A stretch of DNA of 64,000 bases, taken from NCBI RefSeq assembly GCF_900269665.1, contig NZ_LT985361.1:6826649-6890648 (forward strand), written 5' to 3'. The notes under the pieces are model-generated. The model made no database searches. It saw nothing but the letters and a program-made list of their open reading frames with translations, and had not been told where the DNA came from. The position numbers were made by a program, and so were the translations under genes. Numbering within the stretch: position 1 is the first letter of the stretch; every line of letters begins with the position of its first letter. Shown piece by piece: positions 1-8,029 of the stretch. The DNA is from Nocardia suismassiliense (lineage in GTDB: Bacteria; Actinomycetota; Actinomycetes; Mycobacteriales; Mycobacteriaceae).

Positions 1-343
1 ACGCGGCAACGGTGAGCCTGCCGTGCTCGGTGGCCAGGTGCACCGCCTGCGGCGTGCCGTCGGGGGTCATCTCGACCTGCAACTGACCGCCCTGCGGCAC
101 CGGCAGGATCACCGAGCCGAGGTCGAGTCGCTGGTCGGTGACCTTTTCCAGCAGATCCGCCACGTCGCTGTAGTCGTACGGCCCCGAACCCTCGGCGCCC
201 GCGCCCTGGTAACCCCCGGTGACCACCGGGTGTTCGTCGGTGTCGTACTCGTCTTCGTCGTAGGCGAAGTCGTCCTCGTCGTAGTCGTCGGCCGGATACC
301 GGTCGTCGTCGGACGATCTCTTCTTCTTTCCGAACAGTCCCAT
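1..343 (-). CDS. DUF3710 family protein (5' part only, runs off the window)
   Basis: The reading frame starts at an ATG at 343-341 and runs off the left edge, so only about the first 114 residues are visible. It begins MGLFGKKKR, continues with a long Asp/Glu/Tyr-rich stretch, and then enters a region like the start of the DUF3710 domain (M. tuberculosis Rv2696c family, function unknown). The ATG overlaps the dut stop codon in a TAATG arrangement, so translation is probably coupled to dut. A DUF3710 gene directly downstream of dut is the conserved order in Mycobacteriales, which is the main support for the name. No catalytic motif is visible in the part seen. Confidence 0.8.
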   Translation of the reverse strand, partial: MGLFGKKKRSSDDDRYPADDYDEDDFAYDEDEYDTDEHPVVTGGYQGAGAEGSGPYDYSDVADLLEKVTDQRLDLGSVILPVPQGGQLQVEMTPDGTPQAVHLATEHGRLTVAA

Positions 344-864
344 TACGCCTCCTTCACGGTGGCCTGGCTCGCGCTGGTCAAACTCGCGTGACCGCCGCTG
401 GAGCCGTGACCGCCCGCCCCGCGGGTGGTCTCGTCCAGCGAGTCGACCTCCAGGAAATCGACCAATTCCACGCGCTGCACCAGCAGCTGCGCGATCCGGT
501 CGCCCCGGCGCAACTCGATGGGCGTGCGCAGGTCGTGATTGATCAGGCACACCTTGATCTCGCCCCGGTAGCCGGCGTCGACCGTGCCGGGGGTGTTCAC
601 CACCGACAGCCCGGTTTTGGCCGCCAGGCCCGAGCGCGGGTGGATCAGGCCGACCGTGCCGACCGGTAGCGCCACCGCGATGCCGGTGCCGACCAGCACC
701 CGCTCCCCCGGTTCCAGGATGACGTCTTCGGTGGTGCACAGGTCCACACCCGCGTCGCCGTCGTGGGCGCGCACAGGCATGGGGATGCCGGGATCCAGCC
801 GCAGCATAGGTATCGGTGAAAGGGCGGTCACGTTGGTCGAGCCTACGCGTTCGGCGGTAACCAC
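343..864 (-). CDS. dut: dUTP diphosphatase
   Basis: Hydrolyses dUTP to dUMP and pyrophosphate, keeping uracil out of DNA and feeding dTMP synthesis. All five trimeric-dUTPase motifs are present: DAGVD near residues 37-41, PRSG at 76-79, the DAGYRGE block with the catalytic Asp near 96, GDRIAQL at 121-127, and the glycine-rich C-terminal motif RGAGGHGSSG at 148-157. The coordinates use the GTG at 864. An in-frame GTG at 831-829 would give a protein closer to the usual 154 residues, and neither has a convincing ribosome-binding site. The protein carries a 12-residue tail beyond the conserved GGHASL end. It is divergent from the DUF3093 gene, with only 19 bp between starts, and is followed by the DUF3710 gene. 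Confidence 0.96.
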   Translation of the reverse strand: MVTAERVGSTNVTALSPIPMLRLDPGIPMPVRAHDGDAGVDLCTTEDVILEPGERVLVGTGIAVALPVGTVGLIHPRSGLAAKTGLSVVNTPGTVDAGYRGEIKVCLINHDLRTPIELRRGDRIAQLLVQRVELVDFLEVDSLDETTRGAGGHGSSGGHASLTSASQATVKEA

Positions 865-883
865 CGTGAATTAGTGTTGACTC

Positions 884-1396
884 GTGTCGGACCAGCCCAA
901 TCCAGTGACGATGGACGAAAAACAGCAGAGCCCGCAGCCGTACCGCGAGCGCCTCTGGGTGCCGCTGTGGTGGTGGCCGGTGGCCTTCGCCATCACGGGC
1001 CTGCTGGCCGCCGAAATCCACATGGGCGCACCAGGATTGCGGGCCTGGCTGCCCTATGTGCTGCTGTTCCCGATCCCGGTCTGGGTGCTGCTGTGGCTGA
1101 GCCGCCACCGCGTGGAGGTCGCGCCGGACGCGTCGGGCACGCTGGAACTACGCGCCGACCGCGCCCACCTGCCGGTGAATTTCGTCGCCCGCGCGGCCGT
1201 CGTCGCCCGCACGGCGAAGAGCGCGGCGCTGGGTCGCCAGCTCGACCCCGCCGCCTATGTGCAACATCGGCCGTGGATCGGGCCGATGGTGTTGCTTGTG
1301 CTCGACGACCCGGATGATCCGACGCCGTACTGGCTGGTCAGTACGCGTCGACCCGAACAGGTCCTGGCCGCGCTGGGCCTGCCCAGCGCGGGCTGA
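884..1396 (+). CDS. DUF3093 family membrane protein
   Basis: A 170-residue protein of the DUF3093 family (Rv2698 type), function unknown. Two hydrophobic segments lie near residues 27-45 and 54-72, the first rich in Trp, followed by a soluble C-terminal half of about 95 residues. It starts at a GTG and is transcribed away from dut, the conserved arrangement in Mycobacteriales. The soluble half has no recognisable catalytic motif. The family name rests on sequence recall plus neighbourhood; a role in the envelope is only inferred from the membrane segments. Confidence 0.85.
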   Translation: MSDQPNPVTMDEKQQSPQPYRERLWVPLWWWPVAFAITGLLAAEIHMGAPGLRAWLPYVLLFPIPVWVLLWLSRHRVEVAPDASGTLELRADRAHLPVNFVARAAVVARTAKSAALGRQLDPAAYVQHRPWIGPMVLLVLDDPDDPTPYWLVSTRRPEQVLAALGLPSAG

Positions 1397-1411
1397 TCAC
1401 CATGAACTAGC

Positions 1412-1714
1412 TCAAGCAGCGCAGTCCATGCAGATCAGCTGACCACCCTTCTCGCTGGCCAGCCTGCTTCGGTGGTGCACGAGGAAGCAGCTGGAACAGG
1501 TGAACTCGTCGGCCTGCTTCGGGATCACCCGAACGCTCAGCACTTCCTCGGACAGGTCCGCGCCGGGAAGCTCGAACGACTCCGCGGTATCGGATTCGTC
1601 GATATCCACGACGGCGGACTGTGCCTCGTTACGACGAGCCTTCAGCTCCTCCAGCGAATCTTCCGACACATCGTCGGTTTCGGTACGCCTCGGTGCGTCA
1701 TAGTCGGTTGCCAT
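1412..1714 (-). CDS. DUF4193 zinc-ribbon-like small protein
   Basis: A 100-residue acidic protein of the DUF4193 family (Rv2699c type). Two CxxC pairs (Cys73/Cys76 and Cys95/Cys98) should bind one zinc ion in a ribbon. The N-terminal half is Asp/Glu-rich and probably disordered. The function is unknown. The gene is convergent with the DUF3093 gene (15 bp between stops) and divergent from cei, as in related genomes. The ATG start follows an AGGGGA-like ribosome-binding site. Confidence 0.88.
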   Translation of the reverse strand: MATDYDAPRRTETDDVSEDSLEELKARRNEAQSAVVDIDESDTAESFELPGADLSEEVLSVRVIPKQADEFTCSSCFLVHHRSRLASEKGGQLICMDCAA

Positions 1715-2119
1715 GTCGTCTTCCCCTCGTCCTTACTTCGTATATCCCGGACCGGCCAGTCCACACCGATTCCCGCTGGAACCGCCGTGACTCGCATCGC
1801 CCCGCCGGTGGTGCACGTCACACGTACACCGGTCACCCATCAGGTCGGATCGAGCTGATCCACTCCGGATAGCGCTCGGTAAACGCAGGACACGCCCTAC
1901 TTGTTCCCGCGACCGACCACCAATTTCACCACCGGCGATTCGATCTGGGCCGCCAGACAATAGCGGACCCCAGCGCAAAAGTCGCAATCAAAACACAGAC
2001 GATTCGAAACCGACGGGTAATCGACACCATCCGTCGAACTCGCCGAGACCTTGTGCAGCGGCGGCGTGACCTTTTCGTAGAGTGTGCTGGTGGTTTCACT
2101 GATCACCGAAGGCCGCCCC

Positions 2120-2764
2120 GTGGATTCCCAGGGCAGGCCCTTCCCCCGACGGCGCCCGCAGCCCTGGCTGATCATGCTCGGCATCGTCACGCTGATCTGC
2201 ACGATTGTGTGGGTCAAGGCGTTGACGACGACCGAGCAGGACAGCAGCGCGATGGCCTGCAACTCGCCGAGCCCGGCCACCGAGCCGGGCGCCCAACCCG
2301 CGACGCTCGGCCAGCGCGTCGGCGCGGGCCGGCTACAAGATGTGGACCCCGCGCCGCTGGCGGCGAGCAAGGTGCGCGTGCTCAACGCGAACAACCAGCG
2401 TGGCCAGGCCGCGCACGTCGCGGCGCAGTTCGGTGACCTCGGGTTCGCCAGCGCGCCGGGCACGCAGTTCGGCAACGACACGGTCTACGTCAACGGCGAC
2501 CTCGAATGCACCGGCCAGATCCGGTTCGGCGTGAGCGGCCGCCCGGCCGCCGCGTCGGTGCAGCTGGTGGTGCCGTGCGCCGAGCTGATCGAGGATCAGC
2601 GCACCGACGACACGGTCGACATGGTGCTCGGCTCGCTGTTCCGCGACATCCGGCCCAGCAACGACGCCGAGGAGGTGCTGCGATCGTTGAAGAACCCCGC
2701 CCCCGGCGGCGCACCCTCGATCGACATCGAACTCCTCGACGCCGCAAGGCAAGCCCGCTGCTAG
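2120..2764 (+). CDS. cei: Envelope integrity protein Cei (LytR C-terminal domain)
   Basis: A membrane-anchored protein with one transmembrane segment near residues 15-35 and an external LytR_C-type domain containing a VRVLNANNQ motif followed by a conserved Cys-containing C-terminal region. The mycobacterial homologue (Rv2700, Cei) is needed for normal cell-envelope integrity. The GTG at 2120 is preceded by GAAGG at a suitable distance and places a short basic head before the membrane segment. The frame is open further upstream, to about 2084. The stop codon shares the tetramer CTAG with the stop of suhB on the opposite strand. That tail-to-tail cei/suhB layout is conserved in the order. Confidence 0.88.
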   Translation: MDSQGRPFPRRRPQPWLIMLGIVTLICTIVWVKALTTTEQDSSAMACNSPSPATEPGAQPATLGQRVGAGRLQDVDPAPLAASKVRVLNANNQRGQAAHVAAQFGDLGFASAPGTQFGNDTVYVNGDLECTGQIRFGVSGRPAAASVQLVVPCAELIEDQRTDDTVDMVLGSLFRDIRPSNDAEEVLRSLKNPAPGGAPSIDIELLDAARQARC

Positions 2765-3681
2765 TGGTCCGGGATCGGCTCGGTCGCGCCTACTCGCTCG
2801 AGTAGCGCGGCCAACTCATCTGCGATGCCCGGGGCGGCGGCGACCACCAGGTCGCCCGCCTCGCCCGGGGCGGTGGCGGGGGGCAGGGTGAGCTGGGCGC
2901 CCGCCTCGGCGGCGATCAGCGCGCCCGCGCCCCAGTCCCAGGCGTTGAGGCCGTGCTCGAAGTACGCGTCCACCCGGCCCGCGGCGACGTGGCAGAGGTC
3001 GAGCGCGGCGGCGCCGAAGCGACGAATGTCACGCACCTGCGGCAGGATCTCGGCGATCAGCTGGGCCTGCCTGGCCCGGCGGTGTTTGCCGTAGGCGAAA
3101 CCGGTGGCCACCAACGACATCGACACGGTCTCGACCGGCGTGCAGCGCAGGTGTTCCACCGCGCCCTCGGCGTCGACCCGGATCGCACCGAGGCCGAGCC
3201 CGGCGCTGTAGGTGGCGCGCCTGGCCACGTCCACCACGGCGCCCGCTACCGGCCTGCCGCCGCGCATCGCGGCCACCGACACGGCGTAGCCGGGTATGCC
3301 GTACAGGAAGTTGACCGTGCCGTCGATCGGGTCGACGACCCAGTGCACGAGGTCGGCGGCCGAGTCGGCGAGACTGCCGCCGCCCTCCTCGCCGAGGATG
3401 GGGTCGCCGGGGCGTTGCTCGGCGAGCAGGCTGCGGATCAGTTCTTCGGTCTCGGTGTCCACGATGGTCACCGGATCGGTCGGGTGGCCCTTGGCCTGCA
3501 CCGCACCCTCGGCGGGGCCGGCCTGCCCGAAGACCTCGGGGCGGCGGGCGCGGACGTGCGCCGCGGCGGTTTCGGCGAGGTCGACCGCGACTCTGCGCAG
3601 TTCGGCCTCGTCGCCGCGGGCGACGATGATCTCGGAGGTGTAGTCGGACACTGGCGATGAGGTTTCCGGCACGCCCTCCAT
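2761..3681 (-). CDS. suhB: Inositol-1-monophosphatase (SuhB type)
   Basis: Dephosphorylates myo-inositol-1-phosphate, supplying inositol for phosphatidylinositol, mannosides and mycothiol. The Mg2+-binding signature of the family is present: GEEG near residues 97-100, DPIDGTVNF near 117-125, and the C-terminal WDWGAGALIAAEAG block. The chosen ATG (3681) gives 306 residues, near the family length. The frame stays open another 150 bp upstream, but that part does not resemble the family. The gene ends in a 4-bp overlap with cei and is divergent from ppgK. Mycobacteriales encode several such phosphatases, and this position corresponds to Rv2701c. Confidence 0.92.
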   Translation of the reverse strand: MEGVPETSSPVSDYTSEIIVARGDEAELRRVAVDLAETAAAHVRARRPEVFGQAGPAEGAVQAKGHPTDPVTIVDTETEELIRSLLAEQRPGDPILGEEGGGSLADSAADLVHWVVDPIDGTVNFLYGIPGYAVSVAAMRGGRPVAGAVVDVARRATYSAGLGLGAIRVDAEGAVEHLRCTPVETVSMSLVATGFAYGKHRRARQAQLIAEILPQVRDIRRFGAAALDLCHVAAGRVDAYFEHGLNAWDWGAGALIAAEAGAQLTLPPATAPGEAGDLVVAAAPGIADELAALLERVGATEPIPDH

Positions 3682-3852
3682 CGGATCACAGATCCTCGGG
3701 AACGCGCAGCATCGATCGCGCATTACTCTTGTCGTGCACGACACAACGCCGTCGTCGGGCACACCACCGCAGCGCGCTCGCGACACCGGGGTGAAGCCAT
3801 GTGCTGCGGTGTTGTGCTCCACACCGGCCAGCACAGGAACGAGGGGTTAGCC

Positions 3853-4611
3853 ATGTCCGCTCGGGGGCACGCATTCGGCATCGATATCGGCGGCAGCGGC
3901 GTCAAGGGCGGCGCGGTCGATCTGGCCACCGGCGAACTGGTGCACGACCGGATCAAGATCGCGACACCGCAGCCGTCCACCCCGCAGGCCGTCGCCGAGG
4001 CGGTGGCAAAGCTGGTCGCGCAAGCCGATTGGGACGGCCCGGTCGGCATCACGCTGCCCTCGGTGGTGCTCGACGGTGTCGCGCGCACCGCGGCCAACAT
4101 CGATAAGACGTGGGTGGGCACCGACGCGCGCTCGCTGTTCGCCAAGGCGCTGGACGGCCGCGAGGTCACCGTGCTCAACGACGCGGACGCGGCCGGGCTG
4201 GCCGAGGACCGCTACGGCGCGGCAAAGGATTTCGACGGCCTGGTGCTGTTGCTGACCTTCGGCACCGGCATCGGCTCGGCCCTGCTGTACCAGGGCACCC
4301 TGGTGGCCAACAGCGAACTCGGCCATCTCGAGATCGGCGGCATGGAGACCGAGCACCGCGCCGCCGCCTCGATCAAGGATCGCGACGGGTTGACCTTCGA
4401 GCAGTGGGCCGCCGAGGTGAGCACGGTGCTGATCGGCCTGGAAAACCTGTTCTGGCCGAAAGTATTCGTCGCGGGCGGCGGTATCAGCCGCGACGCCGAT
4501 CTCTGGATTCCGTTGCTCACCAACCGAACCCAGGTGATTCCGGCGCATCTGAAGAACACCGCGGGCATCGTCGGCGCGGCGATGGCGATCGACGCCGGAA
4601 TCGCGCCGTAG
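3853..4611 (+). CDS. ppgK: Polyphosphate glucokinase
   Basis: Phosphorylates glucose to glucose-6-phosphate using polyphosphate (and usually ATP) as donor; a ROK-family cytosolic enzyme. The phosphate-binding motif GIDIGGSGVKGG lies at residues 9-20, the catalytic Asp in LNDADAAGLAE, and the second phosphate motif in LTFGTGIGSALL. The ATG at 3853 is preceded by GAGGGG at good spacing and gives 252 residues. The order suhB-ppgK-sigA matches Rv2701c-Rv2702-Rv2703. It lies 234 bp upstream of sigA, and its strand allows some read-through. Confidence 0.95.
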   Translation: MSARGHAFGIDIGGSGVKGGAVDLATGELVHDRIKIATPQPSTPQAVAEAVAKLVAQADWDGPVGITLPSVVLDGVARTAANIDKTWVGTDARSLFAKALDGREVTVLNDADAAGLAEDRYGAAKDFDGLVLLLTFGTGIGSALLYQGTLVANSELGHLEIGGMETEHRAAASIKDRDGLTFEQWAAEVSTVLIGLENLFWPKVFVAGGGISRDADLWIPLLTNRTQVIPAHLKNTAGIVGAAMAIDAGIAP

Positions 4612-4740
4612 TGGCGCGCGGCCCGGCTGCCGGAGCGGGGGAATCGTGCGACAATGCGAATAACGCGCCCGCGCCGATGGCGGCATCGTGCCGAAGGTAC
4701 CCTGGTTAGATCGTTACAATGGAACGTGCCCCGGCGGTAA

Positions 4741-4781
4741 GCCGGTGAAACCCGACCGGCTCTTCGCCGGTGAAACCCGAC
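4741..4781 (+). repeat. 16-bp direct repeat in the sigA leader
   Basis: GCCGGTGAAACCCGAC occurs twice, at 4741-4756 and 4766-4781 (25-bp period). The copies lie just downstream of a possible -10 element TACAAT at 4715-4720, so they would fall in the 5' untranslated leader of sigA. GCCGG can pair with the CCGGC sequences nearby, so a folded leader is possible. No known riboswitch class is recognised. Confidence 0.5.
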
Positions 4782-4845
4782 AGACCGCTCCGCCGGAAGA
4801 CCACTCTGGCGTGACGCCGCACGAGACCGTCACGAAAGGGCGTAC

Positions 4846-6216
4846 GTGGTAGCCACGAATACCCGTCAGACCGCCGATTCGGCCGAGGCCGATTCCGCAG
4901 ATGTAACCGAAGCCCGGCCGGTTCGTAAGGCGGCTGCCGCGAAGAAGGCTCCGGCCAAGAAGGCCGCAGCCAAGAAGGCGCCTGCGAAGAAGGCGCCCGC
5001 CAAGGCGACCAAGGGGGCCGCCAAGAAGGCAGGCCCCAAGAAGGTCGGCGCCGACGGCGAGCCCATTGCCGACGAGGCGATCGAGGACGAGGTCGAGATC
5101 GGAGACCTCGGCGATCTCGAGGTCTCCGAGGACGATCTCACCGAAGAGACCGAGGACCTGGTCGTCGAGGAAGTCGCCGAAGTCGCCGAGGAGGAGGTCG
5201 AGCCGACCGCCGCCGACAAGGCCTCGGGCGACTTCGTCTGGGACGAAGAGGAATCCGAGGCGCTACGGCAGGCCCGCAAGGACGCCGAGCTCACCGCTTC
5301 GGCCGACTCGGTGCGTGCCTACCTCAAGCAGATCGGCAAGGTCGCGCTCCTCAACGCCGAAGAGGAGGTCGAACTCGCCAAGCGCATCGAGGCCGGCCTC
5401 TACGCGGCGGAGAAGGTGCGCGAGTTCACCGAGCAGGGCGAGAAGCTGCCGGTCGCGATGCGTCGCGACTACACCTGGATCGTCCGCGACGGTAACCGTG
5501 CCAAGAACCATCTGCTCGAGGCCAACCTGCGACTGGTCGTCTCGCTGGCCAAGCGCTACACCGGCCGCGGCATGGCGTTCCTCGATCTGATCCAGGAGGG
5601 CAACCTGGGTCTGATCCGTGCCGTCGAGAAGTTCGACTACACCAAGGGCTACAAGTTCTCCACGTACGCCACCTGGTGGATCCGGCAGGCCATCACCCGC
5701 GCGATGGCCGACCAGGCCCGCACCATCCGTATCCCGGTGCACATGGTCGAGGTCATCAACAAGCTCGGCCGCATCCAGCGCGAGCTGCTCCAGGACCTGG
5801 GCCGTGAGCCCACCCCGGAGGAGCTGGCCAAGGAAATGGACATCACGCCGGAGAAGGTGCTGGAGATCCAGCAGTACGCGCGTGAGCCCATCTCGCTGGA
5901 CCAGACCATCGGCGACGAGGGCGACAGCCAGCTCGGTGACTTCATCGAGGACTCCGAAGCCGTTGTCGCCGTGGACGCGGTGAGCTTCACGCTGCTGCAG
6001 GATCAGTTGCAGTCGGTGCTGGAGACGCTGTCCGAGCGCGAGGCGGGCGTGGTCCGGCTGCGCTTCGGCCTCACCGACGGCCAGCCGCGCACCCTCGACG
6101 AGATCGGCCAGGTGTACGGGGTCACCCGCGAACGCATCCGGCAGATCGAGTCCAAGACCATGAGCAAGCTGCGCCACCCGAGCCGCTCGCAGGTTTTGCG
6201 CGACTACCTCGACTGA
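4846..6216 (+). CDS. sigA: Primary RNA polymerase sigma factor
   Basis: The principal sigma-70 factor, directing RNA polymerase to housekeeping promoters. The first 70 residues are a Lys/Ala-rich tract of repeated AKKAPAKKA-like units, followed by an acidic stretch to about residue 135. Then come region 1.2 (from about residue 153), region 2 with the -10-reading helix of the YATWWIRQAITRAM type, region 3, and region 4.2 ending with a VTRERIRQIE helix-turn-helix. At 456 residues it is shorter than M. tuberculosis SigA because of its N-terminal part. GTG start with GAAAGGG upstream. A strong terminator follows directly. Confidence 0.98.
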   Translation: MVATNTRQTADSAEADSADVTEARPVRKAAAAKKAPAKKAAAKKAPAKKAPAKATKGAAKKAGPKKVGADGEPIADEAIEDEVEIGDLGDLEVSEDDLTEETEDLVVEEVAEVAEEEVEPTAADKASGDFVWDEEESEALRQARKDAELTASADSVRAYLKQIGKVALLNAEEEVELAKRIEAGLYAAEKVREFTEQGEKLPVAMRRDYTWIVRDGNRAKNHLLEANLRLVVSLAKRYTGRGMAFLDLIQEGNLGLIRAVEKFDYTKGYKFSTYATWWIRQAITRAMADQARTIRIPVHMVEVINKLGRIQRELLQDLGREPTPEELAKEMDITPEKVLEIQQYAREPISLDQTIGDEGDSQLGDFIEDSEAVVAVDAVSFTLLQDQLQSVLETLSEREAGVVRLRFGLTDGQPRTLDEIGQVYGVTRERIRQIESKTMSKLRHPSRSQVLRDYLD

Positions 6217-6231
6217 TTTTCGATCGACCAT

Positions 6232-6271
6232 TGGGCCGCTGAGCTTTTCGCTCGGCGGCCCATTGTCGTTT
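6232..6271 (+). terminator. Rho-independent terminator of sigA
   Basis: Arms TGGGCCGCTGAGC (6232-6244) and GCTCGGCGGCCCA (6250-6262) pair over 13 positions with one wobble around a TTTTC loop, followed by a T-rich tail. It begins 15 bp after the sigA stop. Confidence 0.9.
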
Positions 6272-6313
6272 CTGCCCGACGCGGCGAGTTCGGGCAGTAC
6301 CGCGCGCGGCCGG

Positions 6314-6934
6314 TCAGCGGTGCCGCGCGTGCTCGCTCTGCGCGCTGATCGCGGTCCCCATCCAGCGATGGAGGTAGGCGCGCAGTTGCTGCTCGGTGCG
6401 GGGCGGGTTGCCCGGGGACAGGAAGAACGAGTGCATGGTGCGCAGCACGAATTCGACCAGTTCCAGTAGGGCCGCGTCGTCGTAACCGTGCCGTTCCCAG
6501 TCGACGTCGAAGCGCCGGATCATCGACATGCCAAAGGCTTTGGCCTGCTCGGAGGTGAGGCTGTCGGGGTCGAGGTTGGAGTAGGGGTTCGACAGCAGAA
6601 TCCCCAGATGCGGCGTGCGACGCACCTCGACGAGCGTGTAGATCACCGCCTCGGTCATCGCTTCGACGGGATCGTCCAGGCCCGCGACGTGCGCGGTCAG
6701 CCGGTCCAGGAACCCGTCGACCGAGGCGATCGCCGCGGCGGTCATCAGCGCTTCGGCGCTGGGAAAGTACCGATACACGGTCTGCCGGATGACGCCGAGG
6801 GCTTCGGCCACGTCGGCGATGCTGATCGCGGCGCCGGTGGTGCCGATCAGGTCGACCGCAGCGGCGACGATGCGACGGTGGGCCTCTTCGTCATTCGCCG
6901 GCGGACTGCCGCCCCATCCGCGTCTACGCGCCAC
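6314..6934 (-). CDS. TetR family transcriptional regulator
   Basis: A 206-residue repressor with an N-terminal TetR helix-turn-helix (about residues 18-64, ending in RQTVYRYFPSAEAL) and an all-helical ligand domain. The effector is unknown. It starts at a GTG and is divergent from the diiron-protein gene at 7085. The shared 150-bp intergenic region holds an inverted repeat at 6991-7020 that is a good operator candidate. It probably represses itself and the diiron/membrane-protein operon. Confidence 0.92.
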   Translation of the reverse strand: MARRRGWGGSPPANDEEAHRRIVAAAVDLIGTTGAAISIADVAEALGVIRQTVYRYFPSAEALMTAAAIASVDGFLDRLTAHVAGLDDPVEAMTEAVIYTLVEVRRTPHLGILLSNPYSNLDPDSLTSEQAKAFGMSMIRRFDVDWERHGYDDAALLELVEFVLRTMHSFFLSPGNPPRTEQQLRAYLHRWMGTAISAQSEHARHR

Positions 6935-6990
6935 CGGGCGGACGTTATCACAGGGCTCGGGCCTGGACCGTTGGCGAATCCCGGTAAGTG

Positions 6991-7020
6991 ATCATACATA
7001 TTGACAAGTCTTTGTATGAT
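6991..7020. promoter_or_regulatory. Candidate TetR operator
   Basis: Perfect 8-bp arms ATCATACA (6991-6998) and TGTATGAT (7013-7020) are separated by 14 bp that include TTGACA. The element is AT-rich against a high-GC background and sits between a divergent tetR gene and its likely target. Confidence 0.6.
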
Positions 7021-7084
7021 TGTCTCATCGTGCTGGCCGAGCGCGACATCTGATCGACTATTTCCCCGAGGCGAGGTACGCGCT

Positions 7085-8029
7085 GTGACCCACTTGCAAC
7101 CCAGAAAGATGGACTTCGGTTTCGAGGACGCCGACGTCCCATTCCTGTGGAACCCGCAGAATCCGGCGTGGTCGAGCATGTCCAACGCGGTCTCGTTCCT
7201 GGCCATCGGCTTCGAGAAGATGATCGTCAAGCTGATCATGCAGTTGAAGCCGACCTTCACCGATCCAGAGGTGGCGGCGGAGGCCATCGCGTTCATGCGC
7301 CAGGAGGGTCACCATTCGACCGCCCATCGCCAGCACGTCAAGGGGTTGATCAGGCGGTATCCCGGGTTGCAGAACACCCTGGACGCGGTGATCGGCGAGT
7401 TCGACCTGCTCACCGAGGCCACCTCGCGCGAGTACCGCCTCGCGTACACCGCCGATCTGGAGGCCACCTTCACGCCGGTGTTCAAGCTGATGCTCGACAA
7501 CGAGGACACGCTGTTCCGGCCGGGCGACGACCGGGTCGCGTCGTTGTTCATCTGGCACTTCGTGGAGGAGGTCGAGCACCGCAGCTCGGCGATGATTCTC
7601 TTCAATGCCGTTGTGGGCGACGAGCTTTACCGGATGCGGATGGCGCCGTCGATCTTCGCGCACGTGCTGAAGGTGATCCGAATCGCGTGTGCCGGGTTCA
7701 ACCAGCACGTCCCGCTCGCGGACCGGCAGGTCGATTCGCTGTCGATGTTCGCCAGGCATCGTGTCAAGCAGAAGGCGCTGGTCTATTTCGCGCCGTACCT
7801 GACCAAGGGGCCGATGCCGCGCGCGTTCGACGGGCTGCCGCGCCGGGCACAGCTCACGGCGCTCGCCGGTGTGGTCCGCAGCCAACTGCCGAATCATGAT
7901 CCGGCGCACGAGAAGTTGCCGGAGCTGGCCGGTCGCTGGTTCGAGCGCTACGACGCAGGCTACGACTGCACCCGCTGGTACACCGCCGAGGCGCGGCCGA
8001 GCAAGCTGGCTTCGGCGGAGGCGAACTGA
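7085..8029 (+). CDS. Putative metal-dependent hydrolase / ferritin-like diiron protein (PF10118 type)
   Basis: A 314-residue soluble protein resembling the PF10118 'predicted metal-dependent hydrolase' family. The segment RQEGHHSTAHRQH and the later EEVEHRS supply the Glu and His ligands expected for a diiron or similar metal site in a helical bundle. The natural substrate is unknown. The GTG at 7085 is chosen because it precedes the conserved part, has GAGG upstream, and lies clear of the operator; the frame is open to 7001. Its stop overlaps the next start (TGATG), so it is translationally coupled to the membrane protein at 8029. Control by the divergent TetR is inferred. Confidence 0.8.
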   Translation: MTHLQPRKMDFGFEDADVPFLWNPQNPAWSSMSNAVSFLAIGFEKMIVKLIMQLKPTFTDPEVAAEAIAFMRQEGHHSTAHRQHVKGLIRRYPGLQNTLDAVIGEFDLLTEATSREYRLAYTADLEATFTPVFKLMLDNEDTLFRPGDDRVASLFIWHFVEEVEHRSSAMILFNAVVGDELYRMRMAPSIFAHVLKVIRIACAGFNQHVPLADRQVDSLSMFARHRVKQKALVYFAPYLTKGPMPRAFDGLPRRAQLTALAGVVRSQLPNHDPAHEKLPELAGRWFERYDAGYDCTRWYTAEARPSKLASAEAN

